A stretch of DNA of 64,000 nucleotides from Pseudomonas brassicacearum. Lineage in GTDB: Bacteria; Pseudomonadota; Gammaproteobacteria; Pseudomonadales; Pseudomonadaceae. The position numbers were made by a program, and so were the translations under genes. The DNA lies in assembly GCF_009601685.2 (NCBI RefSeq), contig NZ_CP045701.2, forward strand, positions 4,216,001-4,280,000, read 5' to 3'. This document shows, piece by piece, positions 19,566 through 28,880 of this stretch. The notes beneath the pieces were generated by a model that saw only the letters and a list, made by a program, of their open reading frames with translations, was not told the DNA's origin and ran no database searches. The stretch's first letter is position 1; every line of letters starts with the position of its first letter.

Positions 19566-20951
19566 ATGAAACTGAGCATCTCCACCAAGTTGTTTATTGC
19601 CGTCATGGCCAGCGTGCTGTTTGTCATCCTGAGCATGGGAGTGGCCAACGGCTGGAGCTTTGGCAACGGCTTTCTCGACTACCTCAACGAACAGGCACTG
19701 TTGCGCATGAAGCCGGTGCTCCCCCGCCTGGCGGGCGCCTACGAGCGCGAAGGCGACTGGGAATTCCTGCGCAACCAGCCCGATCGCTGGTTCGAACTGC
19801 TACGCCCGGAACCGGGCGAAAACACCACCCCCCCAGGGCGCCCTCCCATGCCGATGTCCGACCTGACCGGCGCGGTGTTTCGCATCGCCCTGCTCGACCA
19901 ACAAAAACACCTGATCATGGGCTATTCGGCCATCGGCGACGACGCCCTGATGCGCCCGATCGAGGTCGCCGGCAAAACCGTCGGCTGGCTGGCGGTGACG
20001 CCGTTCCAGAACGTGACCGAAGCTGGCGGCGAACGCTTTCGCCTGTACCTGGTGCGCACGAGCCTGGCCGTGGGCGTGCTCTCGTTGCTGTTGGCGATGC
20101 TGATTGCCTGGTGGATCGCCCGTACCCTGCTCGACCCGGTCAAGCGAGTGGCCGCCGCCACGCACCGGCTGGCCGCCGGGGAATACAGCAACCGCGTGTC
20201 AGTGTCCTCCAACGACGAAGTCGGGCAGTTGGCCCGAGACTTCAACCAGCTGGCGTATACCCTGGAACGCAACGAAAAAATGCGCCGGGAATTCATGGCC
20301 GATGTGTCTCATGAACTGCGTACCCCGCTGTCGGTATTGCGCGGTGAACTGGAGGCCATCGAAGACGGTGTGCGCACCCTCGATCAGGCCTCGATGAAAT
20401 CGTTGCAAGCAGAAGTCGGCATGCTGAGCAAACTGGTGGACGATCTGTACGAACTGTCCCTGGCCGATGTCGGCGCGCTGACCTACCGCAAGAGCGAATG
20501 CGATCTCAACGACTTGCTGGACGGTTGCGTGGCGATGTTCCAGGAACGTTGCAATGCCCGGCATTTGAGCCTGGAGCTGGAACTGCCGGCATCGTCGCTA
20601 CGGCTGGAGGCCGATCCCAAGCGCTTGCAGCAACTGTTCAGCAACCTGTTGGAAAATGCCGTGCGTTATACCGACGAGGGTGGCGTGCTGCGCATTCGAG
20701 CCGCCAGCGATGGCGATACCGTGCGCGTCGAGTTCCTGGACTCCGGCCCTGGGGTCGATGCCGACCAGTTATCACGGTTGTTCGAGCGTTTTTACCGTGG
20801 TGAAACCTCACGCAATCGCGCCAGTGGCGGCGCTGGCCTGGGACTGGCCATCTGTCGAAGCATCGCCCTGGCCCATGGCGGCAGCCTCAGCGCCGATCAC
20901 TCGCCGCTGGGCGGGCTTTGGCTGACCCTGCGCCTGCCACGGAACGCCTGA
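19566..20951 (+). CDS. BaeS-like sensor histidine kinase
   Basis: A 461-residue membrane sensor. It has a first membrane helix (about 8-28), a periplasmic region of about 130 residues, a second helix (about 160-180), HAMP ([26 protein letters not shown]), phospho-acceptor histidine H249 ([12 protein letters not shown]), and the ATPase N, G1 and G2 boxes ([31 protein letters not shown]). The opening [14 protein letters not shown] and the periplasmic part resemble BaeS. The frame opens at 19533, but 19566 is the better start because it begins directly with the signal-anchor sequence. It is divergent from the RND operon and followed 2 bp later by its response regulator. Confidence 0.9.
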   Translation: MKLSISTKLFIAVMASVLFVILSMGVANGWSFGNGFLDYLNEQALLRMKPVLPRLAGAYEREGDWEFLRNQPDRWFELLRPEPGENTTPPGRPPMPMSDLTGAVFRIALLDQQKHLIMGYSAIGDDALMRPIEVAGKTVGWLAVTPFQNVTEAGGERFRLYLVRTSLAVGVLSLLLAMLIAWWIARTLLDPVKRVAAATHRLAAGEYSNRVSVSSNDEVGQLARDFNQLAYTLERNEKMRREFMADVSHELRTPLSVLRGELEAIEDGVRTLDQASMKSLQAEVGMLSKLVDDLYELSLADVGALTYRKSECDLNDLLDGCVAMFQERCNARHLSLELELPASSLRLEADPKRLQQLFSNLLENAVRYTDEGGVLRIRAASDGDTVRVEFLDSGPGVDADQLSRLFERFYRGETSRNRASGGAGLGLAICRSIALAHGGSLSADHSPLGGLWLTLRLPRNA

Positions 20952-20953
20952 AC

Positions 20954-21637
20954 ATGACCCATGACAGTCCAATCCTTATCGTCGAAGACGAACCCAAACT
21001 GGCCGCATTGATGCGCGACTACCTGATCGCCGCCGGCTATGCGACCCAGTGCCTGGACAATGGCCTTCAGGTGGTGCCGGCGGTACGGGCCAGCGCGCCG
21101 CGGTTGATCCTGCTCGACCTGATGCTGCCGGGGCGCGACGGCCTGCAAGTGTGCCAGGAGCTGCGCAGCTTCAGCGCCGTGCCGATCATCATGATCACCG
21201 CCCGCGTGGAGGAAGTGGATCGCCTGCTCGGGTTGGACCTGGGGGCCGACGACTACATCTGCAAGCCCTTCAGCCCGCGTGAAGTGGTGGCCAGGGTCAA
21301 GGCGATCCTGCGGCGCAGCCCGCAACTGGTGGTCACCGCACCGGCGCGCCTGCTGATTGACGAAGACCGCTACCAGGCGTCACTTGATGGCGTCGCCCTG
21401 GACCTGACGCCCTTGGAACTGCGCTTGCTCAGCACGCTGGCCCAGTCCCCGGGGCGGGTGTTTTCCCGCGATCAATTGCTCGACCGGATCTATTCCGATC
21501 ACCGGGTGGTCACTGATCGTACGGTTGACAGCCATATCCGTAATCTGCGGCGCAAGCTTGAACAGGCCTGCCCGGCGGAGAATCCTATCGAGTCGTTGTA
21601 TGGGGTGGGTTATCGGTTTCAGCTTGCTGACGTTTGA
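20954..21637 (+). CDS. BaeR-like OmpR-family response regulator
   Basis: A 227-residue regulator: receiver domain (about 7-118) with phospho-acceptor D55 ([13 protein letters not shown]) and conserved K in KPFSPREVV, then an OmpR-type winged helix DNA-binding domain (about 130-225) with [32 protein letters not shown] and the recognition helix [16 protein letters not shown]. It starts two bases after the kinase stop. A longer frame using a TTG at 20918 would overlap the kinase and is not used. It likely controls the divergent RND efflux operon, as BaeR does for mdtABC. Confidence 0.92.
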   Translation: MTHDSPILIVEDEPKLAALMRDYLIAAGYATQCLDNGLQVVPAVRASAPRLILLDLMLPGRDGLQVCQELRSFSAVPIIMITARVEEVDRLLGLDLGADDYICKPFSPREVVARVKAILRRSPQLVVTAPARLLIDEDRYQASLDGVALDLTPLELRLLSTLAQSPGRVFSRDQLLDRIYSDHRVVTDRTVDSHIRNLRRKLEQACPAENPIESLYGVGYRFQLADV

Positions 21638-21683
21638 AGCGGTGCGTCTTGGGGTGCGTCTTGGTGAACGGGAGGATGGGTAC

Positions 21684-21772
21684 ATATCCGTTTTTTGCGG
21701 TAACGGCTGCTTAGGGTTCCGCCCTCACGTCAGGGCGGAACCCTAAGCCGCCGTTACCGCAGCAACGGATAT
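21684..21772. repeat. Long near-perfect inverted repeat
   Basis: A palindrome of about 89 bp. The left arm runs atatccgtt...gcggtaacggctgcttaggg...gccct and the right arm is its inverse around a 6-bp loop (cacgtc, 21726-21731). The arms differ only by the run of T after the first 7 bases and one or two bases. Similar palindromes are scattered in Pseudomonas genomes. It is a different class from the REP array. It lies between convergent genes (BaeR-like and a minus-strand hypothetical) and may act as a bidirectional terminator. Confidence 0.8.
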
Positions 21773-21828
21773 ACACCCAAAACCCTGAAATCCCGCCCGT
21801 AAAAACTACGCCCCCGGATAAGTCGAGC

Positions 21829-22278
21829 CTATTGATCCGCCGAATAGATAATGGTTTGGGCGCTGCCCCCCGTAGCAGGCCGACGGGTGAAGTAGGTGTC
21901 GCCTTCGTCCGTCTGGATCTCGTAGTCGGCCTTGCTGGCAACCCGCCCCGATGCATCGCTGTGCTTGATGATTTTCAGCACCCGCTGGAACTTCACGCCT
22001 TGCGTGCCGTTCTGGGCGGGGCCGGTGAGTACATTGACCTTCTGGAACCAGCCTTCCTGCTTTTTGTTCGACACCAGGGTGCCGCTCAGCGCTTCAAAGC
22101 GTTCCAGACGGGTAAACCCCCAGAGTGTCTGTTCCTCGACCACTTTGCCCGGGGTGGCGGAGCCGGTGAAGACAAACAGGTTAAGGCTCGGATTGTCTTC
22201 GCAGAAGAAGTCATAAGGCACCAGGCCGTCGACCATTCTCTTGCCGGGAACGAAGCCCTTCTTATGAACCAGAAACAT
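21829..22278 (-). CDS. Hypothetical protein
   Basis: A 149-residue soluble protein I do not recognise. It begins MFLVHKKGFVPGKRMVDGLVPYDFF and has no signal peptide or membrane segment. The sequence is mixed alpha/beta with beta-rich middle (NLFVFTGSATPGKVVEEQTLWGF). The start at 22278 was chosen because a clear ribosome-binding site (ggaggtg) lies just upstream; a GTG at 22290 would place the start inside that site. It stands alone between a long palindrome and a two-component system transcribed the same way. Coding character (third-position GC, good ribosome-binding site) supports a real gene. Confidence 0.7.
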   Translation of the reverse strand: MFLVHKKGFVPGKRMVDGLVPYDFFCEDNPSLNLFVFTGSATPGKVVEEQTLWGFTRLERFEALSGTLVSNKKQEGWFQKVNVLTGPAQNGTQGVKFQRVLKIIKHSDASGRVASKADYEIQTDEGDTYFTRRPATGGSAQTIIYSADQ

Positions 22279-22385
22279 GAGCACCTCCACGCTGTAACCT
22301 CAGCAAACGCTGAGTAAGTTTGAGCGCAAAGTCTACTGAGGCGGGGCGTACAGGGCCGTCAAGCCAATGTAATATCGTGTAAAGA

Positions 22386-23648
22386 TCATGCCCGACAGGG
22401 CAAGCTGATTTCCACGCTCAGCCCACCGGACGGCCCGTTGTACGCCAAGATGGTGCCGCCGTGTATCTCCACGGCCCTTGAGGCAATGGCCAGGCCCAGG
22501 CCGAAGCCGGCACTGGCTTCGTTCAAGCCCCGTTCGAACGGGTTGAAGATGCTCTGTAACCGCGAATGTTCAACACCTGGACCCTGATCACTGATCTGCA
22601 CCGTCAGGCCGTCTGCGTCGCCATTGACCTGGGCCACGACCATCACCGTGGTGTCTGGCCGGGTATGGCGCACCGCGTTTCGAATGACGTTCTCGAAACA
22701 CCGATACAACAGCTCGCCGCTGCCCCGGCTGACAAAGGCCGGGCACGCCTGCAAAGTGACCTGGCAGCCTTTCATTTGCGCTTCGAATCGAGCGTCCTCG
22801 ACGATCACCGACAGCAACTCGACGATATCGATGGGTTCGCGCTCGATACTCTCCGGTCGCCCCTGCAAGCGTGCCAGGGTCAACAGCGCCTCGATCAGCG
22901 TGTCCATGCGCACCGACTCGCGGTCAATGCGTTCCACCATTTCCAGGCGAGCCGGATCCTGCTGCAGCAGTCCGATGGCCGCTTGCATACGGGTCAATGG
23001 CGAGCGCAATTCATGGGAAATGTCGTGCAACAAGTGTTGCTGGGCGTCTACCAACAGCTTCAGCTGGTTAGCCATTCGGTCGCAGTCTTCGGCCAGATCG
23101 ACGATTTCATCACGTCGCGCACCCATGATCGGCTTGACCCGGGTCTCGAAGCGCCCCTGGGCCACGTCACTCATGGCGCGCCGAAGATAGGCCAGCGGCC
23201 ATGCCAGGTAGAACGCCATGTAGCCGCTGAACAGTGCACTCATGACTGTGCCGATGATCAACGGCGTCCAGTGGCTCGGCCCTCTGTCGCCTTTTTTGTC
23301 CAGGGGATGGGTTGACTTGAGCGATAGCACGATGCCCTCTTTGCTGATAACCGATCGCTCGTAGGCCGGTTGCGGCACCGGCGTGCCGGCCAACAACTGA
23401 CCGGCACTGTCATAGACGCCGATGGCCTGGTCATCCGGGTGTTCCCACACTGCCAGCAGTTGCCGGCCCGACTCGATGCCAAACTGGCGCAATAGCTGCT
23501 CTTCAGTGGCAAGGACCGTTTCCAGATGAGGATCACCTGGCTTGGGACTGCCCATGACCAAGAGGCCCAACCCCACCAGAAACGTCAAGCTGGTGGCGAG
23601 CCAGAACGCCAGGAACAGTTTCCAGAACAGCCGGCTGGGCTTCATCAT
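22386..23648 (-). CDS. Sensor histidine kinase (CpxA/PfeS-like)
   Basis: A 420-residue sensor. It has a signal-anchor helix (about 8-32), a short periplasmic region of about 95 residues, a second helix (about 129-152), HAMP-like segment (WPLAYLRRAMSDVAQGRFETRV), phospho-acceptor H212 (HDISHELRSPLTRM), and the N, G1 and G2 boxes (NVIRNAVRHTR, DQGPGVE, GFGLGLAIASRA). It is the second gene of a pair and overlaps the response regulator by 4 bp. The pair is divergent from a BamA-family gene, so it may sense an envelope signal. That is inference from position and the CpxA-like short sensor. Confidence 0.9.
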   Translation of the reverse strand: MMKPSRLFWKLFLAFWLATSLTFLVGLGLLVMGSPKPGDPHLETVLATEEQLLRQFGIESGRQLLAVWEHPDDQAIGVYDSAGQLLAGTPVPQPAYERSVISKEGIVLSLKSTHPLDKKGDRGPSHWTPLIIGTVMSALFSGYMAFYLAWPLAYLRRAMSDVAQGRFETRVKPIMGARRDEIVDLAEDCDRMANQLKLLVDAQQHLLHDISHELRSPLTRMQAAIGLLQQDPARLEMVERIDRESVRMDTLIEALLTLARLQGRPESIEREPIDIVELLSVIVEDARFEAQMKGCQVTLQACPAFVSRGSGELLYRCFENVIRNAVRHTRPDTTVMVVAQVNGDADGLTVQISDQGPGVEHSRLQSIFNPFERGLNEASAGFGLGLAIASRAVEIHGGTILAYNGPSGGLSVEISLPCRA

Positions 23649-24328
23649 TCGGCGATCAACAGGTAACCGAGGCCCCGCACGCTCTGGATCCAGGCCTTGG
23701 CATCGGGCCGCGGTCCCAGCTTGTGGCGAATGCTGCTGATGTGCACATCGATGCGCCGGTCATAGCGAGTCAAGGGACAACCCAGGGCATTGAGCGACAG
23801 GTTCTGTTTACTCACCACTTGCCCGGCACAGCGGGCCAGCTCCTCGAGCAAACTGAACTCGGTGCTGGTCACCCCCAGCTCGCGCCCCTGCCAGAGCGCC
23901 TGGCGCTTGCCAGGCCACAGGACCAGCGGCCCGGTCCTGATCACTTCACCGCAGGGCTGATCCGCTGGCTGCACCCGGCGCATGATCGCCCGCAAACGCG
24001 CCACCAGTTCCCCCGGTGAGCTGGGCTTGGGCACATAGTCATCGGCGCCCAGCTCCAGGCCGGTGATCTTGTCGATGTTGTCGCCACGGGCCGTCAGCAA
24101 CACCACCGGCACCCGGCTCACGGCCCGAATGCGCCTGAGCACCTCGATACCCGACAACCGCGGCAGCATCACGTCCAGCACCACGATGCTGTAGCGACCG
24201 GACAGCGCTTGCACCTCGCCCTCCTCCCCGGTGTGCACGGCAGTCGCCTCAAAGCCTTCGCGCTCCAGGTATTGGCTGAGCATTCCCGTCAGTTCCTGGT
24301 CATCGTCGACTAGCAATACAGAGATCAT
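23645..24328 (-). CDS. OmpR-family response regulator (CpxR-like)
   Basis: A 227-residue regulator. The receiver domain has D52 (IVVLDVMLPRLSG) and the conserved lysine in YVPKPSSPGELVARL, where most family members have KPF. The C-terminal winged helix has LGVTSTEFSLLEELARCAGQVVSKQNLSLNALG and YDRRIDVHISSIRHKLG. The frame opens at 24397, but 24328 (MISVLLVDDD) gives the canonical receiver start. It overlaps the kinase start by 4 bp. It faces a BamA-family gene across a 225-bp gap, so it may regulate that gene. Confidence 0.9.
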   Translation of the reverse strand: MISVLLVDDDQELTGMLSQYLEREGFEATAVHTGEEGEVQALSGRYSIVVLDVMLPRLSGIEVLRRIRAVSRVPVVLLTARGDNIDKITGLELGADDYVPKPSSPGELVARLRAIMRRVQPADQPCGEVIRTGPLVLWPGKRQALWQGRELGVTSTEFSLLEELARCAGQVVSKQNLSLNALGCPLTRYDRRIDVHISSIRHKLGPRPDAKAWIQSVRGLGYLLIAE

Positions 24329-24553
24329 GGGGCGCTCTTGAGTAGGTGTCGGTCCATTATCGCCCGTGCGCCGCGCACCGTCATCGCCACGGGCCAACCT
24401 TTACCTAACTTGACATTGGGTTAACCGCACCAAACGCAGCGAACTTTTATGCTTGCTCGCCACCAGCCCGCTCGCTCCCGCGGTGACTCGTCTTGCGGTG
24501 AGATATCCGCGTCCACCTACACCACCTGTCGATGTGTCCTGGATAAGATCTTG

Positions 24554-26920
24554 ATGAATTTTTCGCGCCTGCTCTGCTCGGCTGCACTGCTGCTCAATGT
24601 CACACTTGCCCACGCCCAAGGCTTCAAGATTTCCGATATTCGTATCAATGGCCTGCAGCGCGTCTCCGCAGGCAGTGTCTTTGGTGCCTTGCCCTTGAAC
24701 GTCGGCGATAACGCAGACGAGCGACGCCTGGTGGAGTCCACGCGTGCACTGTTCAGGACCGGTTTTTTCCAGGACATCCAACTGGGGCACGACGGTGATG
24801 TGCTGGTCATCACCGTCGTCGAGCGCCCCTCCATCGCCAGTATCGAGATCGAAGGCAACAAGGCGATCTCCACCGAAGACCTGATGAAGGGCCTCAAGCA
24901 ATCCGGCCTGGCCGAAGGCGAGATCTTCCAGCGCGCCACCCTCGAGGGTGTGCGTAACGAACTGCAACGCCAGTACGTTGCCCAGGGCCGCTACTCGGCC
25001 ACCGTCGACACCGAAGTGGTGCCGCAGCCGCGCAACCGCGTCGGCCTGAAGGTCAACATCAACGAAGGCACCGTGGCGGCCATCCAGCACATCAACGTGG
25101 TGGGCAACACGGTTTTCCCTGACGAAGACCTGATGGACCTGTTCGAGCTCAAGACCACCAACTGGCTGTCGTTCTTCAAGAACGACGACAAGTACGCCCG
25201 TGAAAAACTCTCCGGTGACCTGGAGCGCCTGCGTTCCTACTACCTGGACCGTGGCTACATCAACATGGACATCGCGTCGACCCAGGTGTCCATCACCCCG
25301 GACAAGAAGCACGTCTACATCACCGTCAACGTCAACGAAGGCGAGAAGTACACCGTTCGTGACGTCAAGCTCAGCGGTGACCTGAAAGTGCCTGAAGACC
25401 AGGTCAAGTCGCTGCTGCTGGTGCAGAAGGGCCAGGTGTTCTCGCGCAAGCTGATGACCACCACGTCCGAGCTGATCACCCGTCGCCTGGGTAACGAGGG
25501 CTACACCTTCGCCAACGTCAACGGCGTGCCACAGCCGCACGATGAAGACCATACCGTCGACATCACCTTCGCCGTCGACCCGGGCAAGCGCGCCTACGTC
25601 AACCGCATCAACTTCCGTGGCAACACCAAGTCCGAAGACGAAGTGCTGCGCCGTGAAATGCGCCAGATGGAAGGTGGCTGGGCCTCGACCTACCTGATCG
25701 ACCAGTCCAAGACCCGCCTGGAGCGCCTGGGCTTCTTCAAGGAAGTCAACGTCGAGACCCCGGCCGTGCCGGGCGTCGATGACCAGGTCGATGTGAACTA
25801 CAGCGTCGAAGAGCAGGCTTCCGGCTCGATCAGCGCCAGCGTCGGCTTCTCGCAAAGCGCCGGCCTGATCCTTGGCGGCTCGATCACCCAGAACAACTTT
25901 CTCGGCACCGGCAACTACGCCAGCCTGGGCCTGACCCGCTCGTCCTACCAAAGCAAGTACAACATCGGCTTTACCGACCCCTACTTCACCCCGGACGGCG
26001 TAAGCCTGGGTTATAACGCCTTCTACAACGCCACCGACTACAACGAATACTACGACGACGATAATTCGTACTATTCCATCAATAGCTATGGCGCCGGCAC
26101 CTCCCTCGGCTACCCGATCAATGAAACCTCAAGGTTGAATTTCGGCGTAACGGTGCAACATGACAGCATCGAACCAGGGACCTACAGCGCCGATGAGATC
26201 TACGATTTCATCGAGCGCGAAGGCAAGGACTTCACCAACTTCAAGGCCAACCTCGGCTGGTCCGAATCGACCCTGAACAAGGGTGTGCTGGCCACCCGTG
26301 GGCATTCGCAAAGCCTGAACCTGATGGCGACGGTGCCCGGCAGCGACCTGAGCTTCTACAAGATCGACTACACCGGGCAGACGTTCCTGCCGGTCAGCGA
26401 CGCCACCTCGCTGCGCTTGCACACCAAGCTCGGCTACGGCAACAGCTACGGCTCCACAGACGGCCTGCCGTTCTATGAAAACTACACCGCCGGTGGCGAA
26501 GGCTCGGTGCGCGGCTTTGAAAGCGGCACCCTCGGCCCGCGCAACACACCGGCCACCGGCACCTACGCCAGCGCCGGCCAAGCCTATTACTCCGACCGGG
26601 ACACCGAGTCACTGGGCGGCAACATACTCATCACCGGCGGCGTGGAATACCTGTTCCCACTGCCCTTCATCAAAGACAACAAATCACTGCGCACCTCGGT
26701 GTTCTGGGACGTCGGCAGCGTCTACTCCGACAAGTGCTACCTGAGCACCACCCAGGGATGCGACGGGGTCGATCTCAGCCAGATGGCCAGTTCGGTGGGG
26801 GTCGGGGTGACCTGGTATAGCCCACTGGGCCCGTTAAGCGCCAACGTGGCCTTTCCGGTACGCACGCCTGAGAACGCGGATACGCAGGTGTTTCAGTTTT
26901 CCTTGGGGCAAACGTTTTAA
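24554..26920 (+). CDS. bamA: BamA-family outer-membrane assembly protein (paralogue outside the usual locus)
   Basis: A 788-residue protein with a signal peptide (cleavage near AHA-Q, residue 22). Five POTRA domains follow (about 24-420; starts at FKISDIRINGLQRV, VERPSIASIEIEGNKAI, GTVAAIQHINVVGNTVF, EGEKYTVRDVKLSGDLK, PGKRAYVNRINFRGN). A 16-strand barrel comes next, with the loop-6 VRGF motif at 652-655 and C-terminal Phe (QVFQFSLGQTF). This is the full BamA layout and length. It is not beside skp, lpxD or rseP, the neighbours of the housekeeping bamA, so I take it as a second copy. The start at 24554 gives the signal peptide; the frame is open from 24449. It is divergent from a CpxRA-like pair. 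Confidence 0.88.
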   Translation: MNFSRLLCSAALLLNVTLAHAQGFKISDIRINGLQRVSAGSVFGALPLNVGDNADERRLVESTRALFRTGFFQDIQLGHDGDVLVITVVERPSIASIEIEGNKAISTEDLMKGLKQSGLAEGEIFQRATLEGVRNELQRQYVAQGRYSATVDTEVVPQPRNRVGLKVNINEGTVAAIQHINVVGNTVFPDEDLMDLFELKTTNWLSFFKNDDKYAREKLSGDLERLRSYYLDRGYINMDIASTQVSITPDKKHVYITVNVNEGEKYTVRDVKLSGDLKVPEDQVKSLLLVQKGQVFSRKLMTTTSELITRRLGNEGYTFANVNGVPQPHDEDHTVDITFAVDPGKRAYVNRINFRGNTKSEDEVLRREMRQMEGGWASTYLIDQSKTRLERLGFFKEVNVETPAVPGVDDQVDVNYSVEEQASGSISASVGFSQSAGLILGGSITQNNFLGTGNYASLGLTRSSYQSKYNIGFTDPYFTPDGVSLGYNAFYNATDYNEYYDDDNSYYSINSYGAGTSLGYPINETSRLNFGVTVQHDSIEPGTYSADEIYDFIEREGKDFTNFKANLGWSESTLNKGVLATRGHSQSLNLMATVPGSDLSFYKIDYTGQTFLPVSDATSLRLHTKLGYGNSYGSTDGLPFYENYTAGGEGSVRGFESGTLGPRNTPATGTYASAGQAYYSDRDTESLGGNILITGGVEYLFPLPFIKDNKSLRTSVFWDVGSVYSDKCYLSTTQGCDGVDLSQMASSVGVGVTWYSPLGPLSANVAFPVRTPENADTQVFQFSLGQTF

Positions 26921-27074
26921 GCGGGTGGGGTCAGTCATGAGCAGGGGTTGCTCCTCACCGCCCAGATCCGCAATAAACGCAGCTCATCAATAAATCTCAA
27001 AAAAGGAGAATAACGGCCGATACCCAGGATAAGACCCCGCAACCGGGGGCGCAGGACAGAACGGTAGGTCAGTC

Positions 27075-27338
27075 ATGACAGAGATTTATTTGCTGATAGC
27101 GCACGGCACGGACCAGGGCGAAGCTTACGTCCTGGGCTGGTTCGATGACCGGAGCAAAGCCCGGGAAGTGGCCGAACAGAAGGAATGGGAAGCGTACCGC
27201 GCCAGCCTGAAGGAGAAACACCCATGGTCCAGCCACAAACCGCTGGCACCGGACCAGACGGACTATCGCCGCTACTGGATCAAGACCATTTCAAAATTCG
27301 AGCATGTGCCGGTGCCAAGGTCCTTTGCGGTTCATTGA
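27075..27338 (+). CDS. Small hypothetical protein
   Basis: An 87-residue soluble protein, MTEIYLLIAHGTDQGEAYVLGWFDDRSKAREVAEQ, then a charged central helix and a C-terminal RRYWIKTISKFEHV stretch. The start resembles small phage- or plasmid-borne single-domain proteins that begin with an IYLL strand, but I do not recognise a named family. It stands alone after the BamA-family gene. No strong ribosome-binding site is seen, so whether it is expressed is uncertain. Confidence 0.55.
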   Translation: MTEIYLLIAHGTDQGEAYVLGWFDDRSKAREVAEQKEWEAYRASLKEKHPWSSHKPLAPDQTDYRRYWIKTISKFEHVPVPRSFAVH

Positions 27339-27419
27339 TCACCACGAATGAATATTCAACGAAACGAGCGTTATCGGTAGCGGTCTAGACGATTAAGCCC
27401 ATCCGATGAGAGCGTTCTT

Positions 27420-27506
27420 ATGTTGAAATTCCTTGGCGGTACCGTAGGTATCATTTTCCTGATCGGCCTGATCGTGGTCATTGCGCTGTTCAAGTTCATT
27501 TTTTAA
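27420..27506 (+). CDS. Tiny single-helix membrane protein (28 residues)
   Basis: The frame from ATG at 27420 to TAA at 27504-27506 encodes 28 residues: a short basic start MLKFLGG, one hydrophobic helix (TVGIIFLIGLIVVIALF) and KFIF. A weak purine-rich site (gatgagag) lies just upstream. The composition is that of small inner-membrane proteins widely missed by annotation, and I recall near-identical short proteins in other pseudomonads. The function is unknown. A REP-like hairpin follows. Confidence 0.55.
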   Translation: MLKFLGGTVGIIFLIGLIVVIALFKFIF

Positions 27507-27552
27507 GCGTGGTTGCGGCGATCTTTGGCCTGGCCCTGTAGGAGCTGGCGGA

Positions 27553-27610
27553 GCCTGCGATCTTTTGATCTTTCGCTTGGGACTCAAGTGGTAGGGAAAG
27601 ATCGCAGCCT
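27553..27610. repeat. Hairpin repeat of the gatctttt class
   Basis: GCCTGCGATCTTT and its inverse AAAGATCGCAGCC pair around a ~25-bp loop between the tiny membrane gene and the convergent alcohol dehydrogenase. It is a REP-like intergenic repeat of a different sequence class from the 12-13.7 kb array and may also end transcription from both sides. Confidence 0.6.
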
Positions 27611-27631
27611 CGTTCGGTTGGCGGCGAACGC

Positions 27632-28672
27632 CTAGAACTGCGTTACAACCGTCACCCCTGCCGTGTCAAACCGGTCCATGTTCATGAGCGCATCGATCGA
27701 TTGTTCGAGGCTGATGGTCTTGCCCACCAGTTTGTCAGGCGCAAGCTTGCCGGACGTGATCATTTCCATCATCGCGCCGTAACGGTGAGCCTGCATGCCA
27801 TGGCTGCCGCATATCTCCAGCTCATAGGCAATGACCTTGCTCATGGGGATCGCCGGCGTGCTGTGGTCCGCCAGCATCAAACCGACCTGGACATGCCTGC
27901 CGCGCCGTCTCAGATTATTGATGGAGTTGAAGCAGGTGGTTGGATGGCCCAGGGCATCCAGCGAAACATGAGCGCCGCCCTTCGTAATCTCGAGTACCGC
28001 CTCGGTGACATCCGCCACCTGGCTTGCGTTGACCGTCGCGACGGCACCCAGCGACTGGGCAAGCTTGAGCTTATCGTCCGCGATATCGATGGCGATGACA
28101 TTCGCCCCGATAGCGTTGGCGATCATCACCGCGGACAGTCCCACGCCACCACAACCATGAACCGCCACCCACTGGCCCGCCGAGACCTTGCCTTGATCGA
28201 CCACCGCGCGGAACGAGGTGACGAAGCGACAGCCCAGGCTCGCCGCCGTGGCGAAATCCATGGTTTCAGGTAGCGCGACCAGGTTCAAATCCGCCTTGTG
28301 AATCCCCACATACTCGGCGAAAGAACCCCAATGGGTGAAGCCCGGCTGAAACTGGCTGTGGCACACCTGCTGGTTGCCGCTATTGCATTGCGGGCAAGCC
28401 CCGCAGCCACCTACAAAAGGAACGGTAATGCGATCGCCCACCTTCCATCTTGTGACCTCTTTACCGACCTCAGCCACGATCCCTGCCAATTCGTGACCGG
28501 GCACATGAGGCAGTTGAATGTCAGGATCATGACCTTTCCAGCCGTGCCAGTCGCTCCGGCATACACCCGTGCCGAGGACCTGAACAACCACACCGTGACG
28601 CTCGGGGGTCGGATCTTCGACGGTCATCAAGCGCGGGGGTTGGGAAAAGGCTTCGTAAACTACGGCTTTCAT
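27632..28672 (-). CDS. Zinc-dependent alcohol dehydrogenase (medium-chain)
   Basis: A 346-residue medium-chain dehydrogenase. Catalytic zinc ligands are C38 ([10 protein letters not shown]) and H60-E61 (GHELAG). Structural zinc ligands are C90, C93, C96 and C104. The Rossmann motif [10 protein letters not shown] is followed by AIDIADDKL; the acidic residue here suggests NAD preference. The start was set at MKAVVYEAF (28672) rather than the ten-residue longer frame. It stands alone on the minus strand. The physiological alcohol is not shown. Confidence 0.87.
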   Translation of the reverse strand: MKAVVYEAFSQPPRLMTVEDPTPERHGVVVQVLGTGVCRSDWHGWKGHDPDIQLPHVPGHELAGIVAEVGKEVTRWKVGDRITVPFVGGCGACPQCNSGNQQVCHSQFQPGFTHWGSFAEYVGIHKADLNLVALPETMDFATAASLGCRFVTSFRAVVDQGKVSAGQWVAVHGCGGVGLSAVMIANAIGANVIAIDIADDKLKLAQSLGAVATVNASQVADVTEAVLEITKGGAHVSLDALGHPTTCFNSINNLRRRGRHVQVGLMLADHSTPAIPMSKVIAYELEICGSHGMQAHRYGAMMEMITSGKLAPDKLVGKTISLEQSIDALMNMDRFDTAGVTVVTQF

Positions 28673-28880
28673 GAGAATCCCTCTACTTTGGATAAGCGCC
28701 ATACAGGATCAAGCGGCTTGGGCTCAATCTACTATCAGACGGCTTGATCACGCAGCACTGATCCGCCCCTGCCTGACATTGCATCATGGCTCTCTGCCAC
28801 TTATTTCAACATCCACGCTTTCAATCGAACGGTGGATTCACTACATTGGGCGTAACCCTGCTCTGTCGACACGGACTGTC

